A program made the translations under genes and the position numbers. Shown in pieces: positions 15,829-24,153 of a DNA stretch of 64,000 bases (within the stretch, counting starts at the first letter, position 1; each line of letters starts with the position of its first letter). Source of the stretch: Sphingobium sp. MI1205. Lineage in GTDB: Bacteria; Pseudomonadota; Alphaproteobacteria; Sphingomonadales; Sphingomonadaceae. The stretch lies in assembly GCF_001563285.1 (NCBI RefSeq), contig NZ_CP005188.1, forward strand, positions 1,369,501 to 1,433,500, given 5' to 3'. The notes under the pieces are model-generated. The model was not told the origin of the DNA. It made no database searches and worked only from the letters and a program-made list of their open reading frames with translations.

Positions 15829-16261
15829 CTACACTCTCCGGGTGCCGCTTTGCCCAGACCGGGCGGCGGCCATCGACGGCCTTTTGATAGACGTCGGCAT
15901 AACGATTGAGGGCGCGTTCCACCGCGGCATCGTCCAGCGCCTTGTCAGGGCGGAAGCTGTCGAAGCCGCAGCGGCGCATCGCGCTGAGCTGATCCACCAG
16001 GACATCGCCCACGGCGCGCAACTCGCCCACATATCCAGCTTCGCGCAATATCCGCGCCGCAGAATAGCCACGCCCGTCGCCAAATGCGGGGAAGTTGACC
16101 TCTACGAGGGACAGCCGGTCGATATAGGGCAGCAATTCGCGGGCGTCCTCTCCCGCCTCGATCCGCACGGCGGTCGAGTTGGACTGGCCGGTGAAGGATT
16201 CGACCGTCACGGTCGGTTCCTGCGTTGCTTCGCCTTCGCGGAATGACAGGAACTCAACCAT
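15821..16261 (-). CDS. DUF934 protein of the sulfite reductase operon
   Basis: A 146-residue protein of family DUF934, found next to nitrite/sulfite reductase genes in alpha- and betaproteobacteria. Conserved features seen are LSLVEVNFPAFGDGRGYSAARILRE and GDVLVDQLSAMRRCGFDSF; the single Cys of MRRCGFD is typical. No catalytic or cofactor motif is recognisable. It overlaps cysI upstream and cysH downstream by 8 bp each, which implies translational coupling and a role in delivering electrons to, or assembling, the sulfite reductase. That role is inferred from position only. Confidence 0.87.
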   Translation of the reverse strand: MVEFLSFREGEATQEPTVTVESFTGQSNSTAVRIEAGEDARELLPYIDRLSLVEVNFPAFGDGRGYSAARILREAGYVGELRAVGDVLVDQLSAMRRCGFDSFRPDKALDDAAVERALNRYADVYQKAVDGRRPVWAKRHPESVDG

Positions 16262-17885
16262 AGATCGCCTCCTTGAAGGGCTTCATGCCAAGACGGCGAT
16301 AGGTGTCGAGGAAGCGTTCACCGTCCGCCCGCTGCGCCAAATAAAGGTCCGTCACCTTCTCGATCGCATCAACGACGCCGTCCTCGGAAAAGCCGGGGCC
16401 GGTGATCTGCCCGACGCTCGCATCCTCCGCGCCCGAACCGCCGAGCGAAAGCTGGAAATTCTCCACGCCCTTCCGATCGACGCCCAGCACGCCGATGTGC
16501 CCGGCGTGGTGATGACCACAGGCATTGATGCAGCCGGAAATCTTGACCTTCAACTCGCCAAGATCCTTCTGCCGGTCTTGCGCGGCAAAGCGTTCCGACA
16601 GCTTTTGCGCCAGCGGGATCGAACGGGCGTTGGCCAGGCTGCAATAGTCGAGGCCGGGGCAGGCGATGATGTCCGTGATGAGGTCGAGATTGGCTTCCGC
16701 CAGCCCGGCTTCATCCAGCTTTTGCCAGATGGCGTAAAGATCGGCCTTCTTCACATGCGGCAGAACGAGGTTCTGCGCATGGGTCACGCGCAGTTCGTCA
16801 AAGGAATATTGCTCCGCCAGGTCCGCTACCAGCTCAATCTGTTCGGCCGAGGCATCGCCCGGAATGCCGCCGCGCGGCTTCAGGCTGATATTGACGATCG
16901 CGTAGCCGGGCTGCTTGTGCGCGGCGACCTGACGATCGACCCACAGCGCAAAGGCCGGATCGGCACGATCGATGTCGTCGCTCACACCCTGCTCGTATGC
17001 CGGATTGGCGAAGAACGGCCGGATGCGGTCCAGTTCTTCGGTCGGCGGATTGAGGCCGAGGACGCGCATTTGGGCGAACTCTTCCTCCACCTGCCGCTTA
17101 TATTCCTCGACGCCCAGTTCATGCACCAGGATCTTGATCCGCGCCTTGTACTTGTTGTCGCGTCGACCGTAGCGGTTATAGACGCGCAGGCACGCTTCCA
17201 GATAAGGTACGATCTCAACTTCAGGCACAAAGTCCTTGATGAGAGGCGCAACCATAGGGGTGCGGCCCATGCCACCGCCGGCGTAGACTTCCGCCCCGAT
17301 CTGCCCGTCCCGCGACACCAGCTTGATACCGATATCGTGCAGCTTCATGGCCGCGCGATCTTCCTCCGATGCGATCACGCAAATCTTGAACTTGCGCGGG
17401 AGATAGGTGAATTCGGGGTGGAAGGTCGACCACTGGCGCAGCAGTTCCGCCCATGGGCGCGGATCGGCGACTTCATCGGCCGAAACGCCCGCATATTGGT
17501 CGGACGAGATGTTGCGGATGCAGTTGCCGCTGGTCTGGATGGCGTGCATCTCGACCGTCGCCAACTCTGCCAGGATGTCCGGCGCATCGGCCAGCTTGAT
17601 CCAGTTATATTGAAGGTTGGTGCGCGTCGTGAAATGGCCATAGCCCTTGTCATATTTACGCGCGATCTCGCCCAGTTTGCGCATCTGCTTGCCGGACAAG
17701 GTGCCATAAGGAATGGCGACGCGCAGCATATAGGCGTGCAGTTGCAGATAGAGGCCGTTCATCAGCCGCAGGGGCTTGAACTGATCCTCGGTCAGTTGCC
17801 CCGCGAGGCGGCGTTGCACCTGATCGCGAAATTCCTCGACGCGGGCGTCAACGATGGACTGGTCGTAGCTATCATAACGATACAT
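16254..17885 (-). CDS. cysI: Sulfite reductase hemoprotein (siroheme, [4Fe-4S])
   Basis: A 543-residue nitrite/sulfite reductase. The two cysteine motifs for the [4Fe-4S]-siroheme centre are seen as GLDYCSLANARSI and KISGCINACGHHHAGHIG, and the basic siroheme or substrate region as GHFTTRTNLQYNWI and SGNCIRNISSDQYAG. Placed between cobA (which makes the siroheme precursor) and cysH, it should reduce sulfite to sulfide. No cysJ flavoprotein lies nearby, so the electron donor is likely ferredoxin or an unrecognised partner such as DUF934 or DUF2849. It starts 3 bp after the DUF2849 stop and overlaps DUF934 by 8 bp. Confidence 0.94.
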   Translation of the reverse strand: MYRYDSYDQSIVDARVEEFRDQVQRRLAGQLTEDQFKPLRLMNGLYLQLHAYMLRVAIPYGTLSGKQMRKLGEIARKYDKGYGHFTTRTNLQYNWIKLADAPDILAELATVEMHAIQTSGNCIRNISSDQYAGVSADEVADPRPWAELLRQWSTFHPEFTYLPRKFKICVIASEEDRAAMKLHDIGIKLVSRDGQIGAEVYAGGGMGRTPMVAPLIKDFVPEVEIVPYLEACLRVYNRYGRRDNKYKARIKILVHELGVEEYKRQVEEEFAQMRVLGLNPPTEELDRIRPFFANPAYEQGVSDDIDRADPAFALWVDRQVAAHKQPGYAIVNISLKPRGGIPGDASAEQIELVADLAEQYSFDELRVTHAQNLVLPHVKKADLYAIWQKLDEAGLAEANLDLITDIIACPGLDYCSLANARSIPLAQKLSERFAAQDRQKDLGELKVKISGCINACGHHHAGHIGVLGVDRKGVENFQLSLGGSGAEDASVGQITGPGFSEDGVVDAIEKVTDLYLAQRADGERFLDTYRRLGMKPFKEAIYG

Positions 17886-17888
17886 GGT

Positions 17889-18185
17889 TCAGATCACCCA
17901 GTTGCCGGCATCGGCGTCATTCGGTTTCAACGTCAGGTCGGGGCGAACGGTCGGCCCGAGCGCACGGATGCGGTCCTTGATATGGGCCGGGCGCACGCCC
18001 TCTTCCGTCACCGTGGCGTCGATCGCATAGGCACCCACGACCCGCAGGGCAGCTTCCTCCGCGCGGGCAAGCTCATCGCCCCTGTCGCTCACATCGACGG
18101 AATCGCCGACCTGCCGCGACCAGCCGTCGCCCGCCCACCAGATGACGTCTCCGGTGCCTAGGTCATTGCCAGTCAAAATCTTCAC
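17889..18185 (-). CDS. DUF2849 protein of the sulfite reductase operon
   Basis: A 98-residue soluble protein of family DUF2849, restricted mainly to alphaproteobacteria and usually found just upstream of the sulfite reductase gene. Visible conserved parts are KILTGNDLGTGDVIWW near the start and VGAYAIDATV followed by RPAHIKDRIRALGPTVR. There are no cysteines or transmembrane segments. It overlaps cobA by 4 bp and precedes cysI by 3 bp. Function unknown; the context suggests support of siroheme insertion or of sulfite reduction. Confidence 0.87.
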   Translation of the reverse strand: MKILTGNDLGTGDVIWWAGDGWSRQVGDSVDVSDRGDELARAEEAALRVVGAYAIDATVTEEGVRPAHIKDRIRALGPTVRPDLTLKPNDADAGNWVI

Positions 18186-18970
18186 TTATGCATCTCCGTC
18201 CCATTATTCCTTTGTGCGGCCCAGCCGGTCAGCACATCCTGCGCAAGCGCATAGGCCGCGACGTCTCCGACGACAATCAGCGCCGGGCTCTTTACCTTTT
18301 CCCGAACAACCATATCGCCCAAGTCAGCCAGCAAGGTCCGGAGCGTGCGCATGTCCGAACGCGTGCCGTTTTCCAGCACTGCAACCGGGATCGCGGGAGA
18401 AACGCCGTCGGCCATCAGCTTGTCGGCAATGTCCGCCGCAGTCGCGACGCCCATATAGATAACGAGCGTACGCCCAGCACCCGCCAGGCCCGACCAATCC
18501 TGATCCCTCAACCCCTTGCACTGTCCGGCCACGAAGCTCACGGCGCTCGCCGCATCGCGATGGGTAAGGGGGAGCTGCGCCTGCGCCGCGCAGCCAATGG
18601 CTGCACTGATGCCCGGCACCACTTCCACGGAAACGCCGGCTGTGCGACATGCTTCCATTTCCTCGCCGCCGCGTCCGAAAACGAAAGGATCGCCGCCCTT
18701 CAGCCGCACGACCGATCGCCCAGCCAGCGCCAGCTCCACCAGTAACGCATTGATACCTTCCTGCGGCATCGAATGGCGACTGCGCTGCTTTGCGACGGAA
18801 ATAAGTTCGGCGTCCGGCGAAGCCATCGCGAGTATTTCAGCGGAAACCAGGCCGTCATGCACAATCACATCCGCCTGCCCAAGCAGTCGCGCAGCGCGAA
18901 GGGTCAGCAGTTCGGGATCACCCGGACCCGCGCCGACGAGATAGACGGTAGCAGATGCATTTACGGTCAT
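18182..18970 (-). CDS. cobA: Uroporphyrinogen-III C-methyltransferase (SUMT)
   Basis: A 262-residue SAM-dependent methyltransferase that converts uroporphyrinogen III to precorrin-2, on the way to siroheme. Family signatures are VYLVGAGPGDPELLTLRAARLL at the N-terminus and VVRLKGGDPFVFGRGGEE in the middle. It lacks the N-terminal dehydrogenase/ferrochelatase half of E. coli CysG. As first gene of the operon cobA-DUF2849-cysI-DUF934-cysH it supplies cofactor for CysI. Start ATG 18970. The 119 bp upstream (18971-19089) contain no regulatory element that I recognise. Confidence 0.93.
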   Translation of the reverse strand: MTVNASATVYLVGAGPGDPELLTLRAARLLGQADVIVHDGLVSAEILAMASPDAELISVAKQRSRHSMPQEGINALLVELALAGRSVVRLKGGDPFVFGRGGEEMEACRTAGVSVEVVPGISAAIGCAAQAQLPLTHRDAASAVSFVAGQCKGLRDQDWSGLAGAGRTLVIYMGVATAADIADKLMADGVSPAIPVAVLENGTRSDMRTLRTLLADLGDMVVREKVKSPALIVVGDVAAYALAQDVLTGWAAQRNNGTEMHK

Positions 18971-19089
18971 GCTGGCGAAATGGCCAAATCCACCAAGGGT
19001 TTCAATCCAGAATGCTTTGTCGGGGAAGTAGGAAAATTTGGGGCCCGTACCTGACGTCCTGTCAAAAACCGTCCTGCTGGTTGTCCCGA

Positions 19090-20526
19090 TCAGTCGCCCA
19101 TTGCGCTCGTATCAAAATCCCTGAGACCTATTCCGATCGAAGCGCGTGGCTGTTCGATCTCTGCCGATGACACCGGGTAGGCGCAATAATCCGCCGCATA
19201 ATAGGCGCTTGGCCTATGATTGCCTGAAATACCCACGCCGCCAAAGGGTGCGGACGAAGATGCACCGTTAGTCGGGCGGTTCCAGTTGACGATCCCGGCG
19301 CGGACATTGGCCCAGAACTGGTTATATTGTTCGGGTGAACCACCGATCATGGAGGCTGACAGGCCGTACCGGCTATTGTTGGCTTCCGCGATCGCGGCGG
19401 GAAAATCTGGAACCCGGACGACCTGCAACAAAGGGCCAAACAATTCGACGTCGGGCCGTTCTGACATTGCGGTGACGTCGATGATGGCGGGGCTGAGGAA
19501 GGGCCGGTCCTCCGACAGGCGCACCAGATGTTTGATGGGCCGGCCACCATGGCTCATCAGATAGAGAAAACTTTCGGTCAGTTGGTCTGCTGCGTGGTTG
19601 TCGATCACCGGTCCCATGAAAGGCGCCGGGTCGGCGTGGGGATGATCGACGATCAGGCGGTCGGCGATCTTTTTCACCTCCGAAACCAGCAGTTCCGCGA
19701 TGTCTTCCTTCACGATCAGTCGGCTTGCCGCCGTGCAGCGTTGCCCGCTCGACAGGAAGGCTGACTGTACCACCAAGGCCGCCGCGCTGGAGATGTCGCC
19801 CGTATCCCAAACGATGATCGGGTTATTTCCGCCCATTTCCAGCGCCAATATCTTGCCCGGATTGGCAGCGAATTGCCGGTTGATCGCGATTCCTGTCGCA
19901 GCCGATCCGGTGAAGAGTATCCCGTTCACATCCGCATGAACCGCGAGCGCCTTCCCTTCATCAGGCCCGCCATGCACCAGTCGCACCACATCCTGCGGCA
20001 CGCCTGCCTCATGATAGAAGCGGACCAGCATTTCGCCCACTGCAGGCGTTTTTTCCGATGGCTTGAACAGCACGCCATTCCCGGCAAGCAGTGCCGGAAC
20101 GATATGCCCATTGGGCAGATGAGCGGGGAAATTATAGGGGCCCAGCACCGCCATAACGCCATGCGGCTTGTGCCGCACCGACTGGCGCGCGCCCATCGCC
20201 GCCTCCAGCCGCCGCTGTCCGGTGCGTTCGGAATAGGCGGCCACGGAAATATCGACCTTGTTCATCACCGCAGCCACTTCGGTGCGCGCATCCCAAAGGG
20301 GCTTACCCGTCTCGCGCGCGATCAGGTCGGTCAGGGCATCTTCGTTGGCCCGCACGACGTTGACGAAGCGGCGCAGCGTCTCGATCCGGTAGGCGACGGG
20401 CTTGGCGGCCCAGGACGGCCATGCCGCCCGAACGCGCCCGACTTCAGCTTCAACATCGCTTGCAGCGCCTTGCCACAGGACAGCGCCGGTGGCGGGTTCG
20501 ATTGAGGTGAGCGGCGCGGACATCAC
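19090..20526 (-). CDS. astD: Succinylglutamate-semialdehyde dehydrogenase
   Basis: A 478-residue aldehyde dehydrogenase of the AstD group, which oxidises N-succinylglutamate semialdehyde with NAD in the arginine succinyltransferase pathway. The catalytic Cys is C264 (SSGQRCTAASR) and the general base E230 (LALEMGGNNP); GVMAVLGPYNFPAHLPNGH and the FTGSAATG Rossmann loop match the subfamily. None of astA, astB, astC or astE lies in this window, so its partner genes must be elsewhere. ATG 20526 or the next ATG at 20523 is the start. Confidence 0.9.
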   Translation of the reverse strand: MMSAPLTSIEPATGAVLWQGAASDVEAEVGRVRAAWPSWAAKPVAYRIETLRRFVNVVRANEDALTDLIARETGKPLWDARTEVAAVMNKVDISVAAYSERTGQRRLEAAMGARQSVRHKPHGVMAVLGPYNFPAHLPNGHIVPALLAGNGVLFKPSEKTPAVGEMLVRFYHEAGVPQDVVRLVHGGPDEGKALAVHADVNGILFTGSAATGIAINRQFAANPGKILALEMGGNNPIIVWDTGDISSAAALVVQSAFLSSGQRCTAASRLIVKEDIAELLVSEVKKIADRLIVDHPHADPAPFMGPVIDNHAADQLTESFLYLMSHGGRPIKHLVRLSEDRPFLSPAIIDVTAMSERPDVELFGPLLQVVRVPDFPAAIAEANNSRYGLSASMIGGSPEQYNQFWANVRAGIVNWNRPTNGASSSAPFGGVGISGNHRPSAYYAADYCAYPVSSAEIEQPRASIGIGLRDFDTSAMGD

Positions 20527-20584
20527 TTCGATATGGAGGATAACGGGGCGTTAGGGAAGGGGTGTGGCTGGCCCCGTGCCCGCC

Positions 20585-21982
20585 TCAGGAGATGGGCAGG
20601 GGAGGCGGGCCTAGCGCGTCCCCCATTCTCCTCACGGCAGCGACCTTCGCATGCAAAGGAGCCCAATCATCGCTTCCTGCAATCGCGCTCCAGATCTGTT
20701 CGACCTCGTCGATATGCATCGAACAAGGCGCGACGTCTTGCCAATAGGGATGCTTGTCACCCCCGCAAGCCTCGACCCCTGCGATCGCCTCCCGGAAGGC
20801 GGCCCATGTTTCGCCGGAATAATCCGTACCCTCGCGCGGCTCTCCCCCGCGCCAGTCGTGGAAGAAGCGATCTATGGGTATCTCGCTTGTGACCATTCCA
20901 CGCACCGCCGCTTCGACCATGGCCGAAGCATCGGCGGTAGGCTGAACGCCCAGTCGCCAACAGAAACGGCGCGCCATGGCGTCACCGTAAAGCTGGGGAA
21001 AGCGTTCCAACTGCTCGATCAGCGGCTCTGCCTCGACCAACGGCCGGAGCGAAACGGCAAGCTGCGCGACATCCCAATGTATTGCCTCCGCCTGCCGTCC
21101 AAAGGCGTAAAGGCCTGAATGATCGAAATAGGCTGCGGTAAAGCCGGGCTGCCACAGGGGCGTGAACCGCCAAGGGCCATAGTCGAAGCTCTCGCCGGTC
21201 ACGTTGATATTGTCGCTGTTCAATACGCCATGGACAAAGCCCGCAACCATGTAGCTGGCAGCCAGGTCCGCCGTCCGCTCTACCACGCGGCCCAGCAATT
21301 GGGCCGGCGGGCAGTTCCCCGGTTCCTCGTCATACAGCTTGCCCAGGGCATAATTGGTCAGCCGCTCCAGCAGCGCCTTGTCATCGAAATAGGCAGCCCG
21401 CTGGAAGGAACCGATGCGGATATGCGAATGGCTCAGGCGCACCATGACCGCTGCGCGCGTCGGGGAGGGTTCGTCGTTCCGTTCAAGCGCCTCGCCCGTT
21501 TCGATTATCGACAAGGTCCTGGACGTGGTGACGCCCAAGGCTTCGAGCATTTCGGTCGCCAATATCTCCCGCACCCCGCCTTTCAGCGTCAGGCGTCCAT
21601 CGCCGAAGCGGCTGTAGGGTGTCTGGCCAGATCCTTTCGTGCCCAAATCCAGCAATCGGCCTGCCCCGTCGCGCAACTGGGCAAACAGAAAGCCCCGTCC
21701 GTCACCGATATCGGGATTATATGTCCGGAACTGATGTCCATGATAGCGCAGCGCCAGCGGCTGCTGTAGCGTGCCGGGCAGCGGTTCGAACCGGCCGAAG
21801 TGCGAAATCCATTCTTTGTCGGTCAGGCTATCCAGCCCTACATCCGCCGCAGCGCGGTCATTGCGGTAGCGCAGGACTGCCTGCGGGAAATCGGCGGCCT
21901 TGACGTTATCGGCGAAGTCCGGCTGCAGGGCGGAGATTTCCTTTGCCGGATTATATCTGGTGGCTTGCGAGGATTTGTCCAT
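20585..21982 (-). CDS. selO: SelO-family protein adenylyltransferase (pseudokinase fold)
   Basis: A 465-residue SelO/YdiU protein that transfers AMP to hydroxyl side chains of target proteins and is linked to oxidative stress. Conserved parts are RYHGHQFRTYNPDIGDGRG, LGTKGSGQTPYSR with the nucleotide-binding Lys, LKGGVREILATEML, VMVRLSHSHIRIG, and the metal-binding NSDNINVTGESFDYGPW. It is a little shorter than E. coli YdiU (478 aa), and the usual C-terminal Cys (Sec in animals) is not seen; the protein ends in PPPLPIS. ATG 21982 is used because the conserved region begins soon after it. Divergent from the hydrolase gene. Confidence 0.9.
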   Translation of the reverse strand: MDKSSQATRYNPAKEISALQPDFADNVKAADFPQAVLRYRNDRAAADVGLDSLTDKEWISHFGRFEPLPGTLQQPLALRYHGHQFRTYNPDIGDGRGFLFAQLRDGAGRLLDLGTKGSGQTPYSRFGDGRLTLKGGVREILATEMLEALGVTTSRTLSIIETGEALERNDEPSPTRAAVMVRLSHSHIRIGSFQRAAYFDDKALLERLTNYALGKLYDEEPGNCPPAQLLGRVVERTADLAASYMVAGFVHGVLNSDNINVTGESFDYGPWRFTPLWQPGFTAAYFDHSGLYAFGRQAEAIHWDVAQLAVSLRPLVEAEPLIEQLERFPQLYGDAMARRFCWRLGVQPTADASAMVEAAVRGMVTSEIPIDRFFHDWRGGEPREGTDYSGETWAAFREAIAGVEACGGDKHPYWQDVAPCSMHIDEVEQIWSAIAGSDDWAPLHAKVAAVRRMGDALGPPPLPIS

Positions 21983-22057
21983 GCGGCGATATGGGGGAGC
22001 AGGGCAGGAAGTTGCAACCGCTGCCATGCACATCAATTTCTGAAGGATGCACGACCG

Positions 22058-22927
22058 TTGACCCAGTTCACCGACGGATATTGGTGGTCCCCCGATGGCC
22101 TGAGGCTCCATTACCGTGATTATGCCGGTGGCGATGACGGTCGTCCGCCTCTCCTGTGCTTGCCGGGGTTAACCCGCAACGCGCGCGATTTCGAGCCGGT
22201 GGCGGAGCATCTGGCGGGCGAGTGGCGCCTCATCTGCCCTGACATGCGCGGCCGCGCGGAAAGCGCGCAGGCGAAGGATCCGATGACCTATGTCCCTCTC
22301 ACCTATTTGCAAGACATAAGCCGTCTTATTGCCGATCTTGCCATCACCCGTTTCGTGGCGGTCGGTACTTCGCTGGGCGGTCTTATCACGATGTTGATTG
22401 CCGCGACGCATCGCGAATGGCTGGCAGGCGCAGTGCTTAACGATGTCGGTCCAAAGCTGGAGGATAGCGGTCTTGACCGCATCTGCGCCTATGTCGGCGT
22501 TGGGCAGTCGCACCACAGTTGGGTCCAGGCCGCGCGAGCACTGGAGGAGGCCAATCGCGACATCTATCCCCGTTATGGGCTGGAGCAATGGCTTGCCATG
22601 GCGAAGCGCTTGTATCGCCTGAACAGTGGCGGCCGTGTGGTGCTGGACTATGATATGCGCGTGGCGGAACCGCTGCGTATGACGGGGGGAGAGGCTGGCG
22701 TCGATATGTGGCCAGTCGTGGCTGCCTTTCGCGGTATTCCTACGCTGATTCTGCGCGGTGAGCGGTCCGATCTGTTGAGCGCGGCGACGGCCGAGCGGAT
22801 GGCGGTTGAGATCGGTTCGGGCGCCGAACTCGTCACCGTTCCTGATGTCGGCCACGCACCGGTCCTTGATGAACCCGAAGCGTTGGCTGCGATCGACCGA
22901 CTTTTGTCGCGCGTTCTCCATGGGTGA
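22058..22927 (+). CDS. Alpha/beta hydrolase
   Basis: About 289 residues of the alpha/beta hydrolase fold. The nucleophile elbow is GTSLGG, the oxyanion region PLLCLPGLTRNARDF, an acid residue near RGERSDLL, and the catalytic His in VGHAPVLDEP. It belongs to the broad group of esterases and C-C hydrolases; the substrate is not identifiable. No ATG fits; TTG 22058 follows an AAGGA ribosome site by about twelve bases and opens exactly at the conserved start (LTQFTDGYWWSPDGLRLHY). Its last 8 bp overlap the start of the glycosyltransferase gene, so the two genes are likely co-translated. Confidence 0.85.
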   Translation: MTQFTDGYWWSPDGLRLHYRDYAGGDDGRPPLLCLPGLTRNARDFEPVAEHLAGEWRLICPDMRGRAESAQAKDPMTYVPLTYLQDISRLIADLAITRFVAVGTSLGGLITMLIAATHREWLAGAVLNDVGPKLEDSGLDRICAYVGVGQSHHSWVQAARALEEANRDIYPRYGLEQWLAMAKRLYRLNSGGRVVLDYDMRVAEPLRMTGGEAGVDMWPVVAAFRGIPTLILRGERSDLLSAATAERMAVEIGSGAELVTVPDVGHAPVLDEPEALAAIDRLLSRVLHG

Positions 22928-24059
22928 CGCAGTGTGCCGGCCCCGGCTGTTGCATGTCCATGGCAGCTTCTCGCTAGGCGGCAAGGAAGCGCGCGCAGTG
23001 CGTCTCATGAATCTGTGGGGGGATCGCGCGGAGCATGCGATCGTCAGCGCCGCACCTGACGCCATGGGAGCACGCTCAGCGATCGATCCGTCGGTGCCGG
23101 TCAGCTTTCCCGAACCCCCGCCGCTTACCGGCCGTCCGGGTCTGGTGCGTTTCAGGGCGATCGGCCGCTTCCTGTCGGGATTCGACCTAGTCCTGACTTA
23201 TAATTGGGGTGCGATGGACGCGGTAATGGCTCACCGCCTCTGCTCGGCATTCCGATGGATGCCGCCGCTCATCCATCATGAGGATGGGTTCAATATTGAG
23301 GAAGCCGACCGGTTGAAGGCCGACCGGAACCTTTATCGACGCATCGCGCTCAAGCGAGCGAGAGCTGTGGTGGTGCCCTCAATTCGCCTCGATCAAATTG
23401 CTCGCACGGTGTGGAAACAGGCTGGATCAAAAGTCCATCTGATCCGTAACGGAATCGATGTTGTGCGTTATGCTGAACCAGTTGCTGACGGTGCGATACC
23501 CGGACTGGTGCGGTCCCCCGGAAAGCTGGTCGTGGGGACGTTGGCCGGGTTGCGCCCGGTCAAGAATATTCCGCGTCTCATACGCGCTGTAGCCCCGCAC
23601 CGGGACCGGCTGCAACTCGTCATCGTTGGCGATGGCCCGGAACACGACGCCATCCTGGCTGAAGCCGCGAGACAGGGACTCGACGACCTCTGCATGCCCG
23701 GTTTCCTTCCTGAACCTTGGCGCTTTCTCGGGTCACTCGATCTGTTCGCGCTCTCTTCCGACAGCGAACAATTTCCAATCTCTCTGGTCGAAGCGATGGC
23801 GGCGGGACTGCCTGTCGCTTCCATGGACGTGGGTGACGTCGCGCAGATGGTTGCGCCTGAAAATCAGTCATTTATCGTCCAGGACGAAGCGGCGCTGTCA
23901 CAGGCTTTAGCGGACCTGTCAGAGAATGCAGGGCTTCGCGCCCGTCTGGGGGAAGCCAACCGACAGCGCGCAGCGCGCGACTTCGATGAAGCCGCGATGG
24001 TGGACGCCTATGCGGCGCTTTATGGAGAGGCACTATCCAGCCCCCATATTTTCGGGTAG
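22920..24059 (+). CDS. Group 4 glycosyltransferase
   Basis: A 379-residue GT-B fold glycosyltransferase of the GT4 class. The C-terminal half has the donor-binding elements VVGTLAGLRPVKNIPRLIRA, LVIVGDGPE and the EX7E motif in DSEQFPISLVEAMAAGLPV. The N-terminal half binds an acceptor that cannot be predicted. No signal or transmembrane segment is seen, so it acts on the cytosolic side of the membrane. ATG 22920 overlaps the end of the upstream hydrolase gene. No sugar-pathway genes are nearby, so its role in envelope or exopolysaccharide synthesis is open. Confidence 0.87.
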   Translation: MGDAVCRPRLLHVHGSFSLGGKEARAVRLMNLWGDRAEHAIVSAAPDAMGARSAIDPSVPVSFPEPPPLTGRPGLVRFRAIGRFLSGFDLVLTYNWGAMDAVMAHRLCSAFRWMPPLIHHEDGFNIEEADRLKADRNLYRRIALKRARAVVVPSIRLDQIARTVWKQAGSKVHLIRNGIDVVRYAEPVADGAIPGLVRSPGKLVVGTLAGLRPVKNIPRLIRAVAPHRDRLQLVIVGDGPEHDAILAEAARQGLDDLCMPGFLPEPWRFLGSLDLFALSSDSEQFPISLVEAMAAGLPVASMDVGDVAQMVAPENQSFIVQDEAALSQALADLSENAGLRARLGEANRQRAARDFDEAAMVDAYAALYGEALSSPHIFG

Positions 24060-24153
24060 GGCGCGCCCCGTAATTCGTCATCGGCTACAAAAGCTGCTAT
24101 AGAGCGACTTTTATCCGGCCGGGGACCGAGCAGCTGTTGCGCGGGAGATTAGG

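Noticed and set aside
16179..18161. 660-codon plus-strand open frame opposite cysI
   Set aside because: High-GC antisense shadow; the minus-strand frame encodes a complete sulfite reductase with all cluster cysteines.
18971..19089. Possible riboswitch before the sulfate operon
   Set aside because: No SAM or cobalamin riboswitch core could be recognised in the leader.
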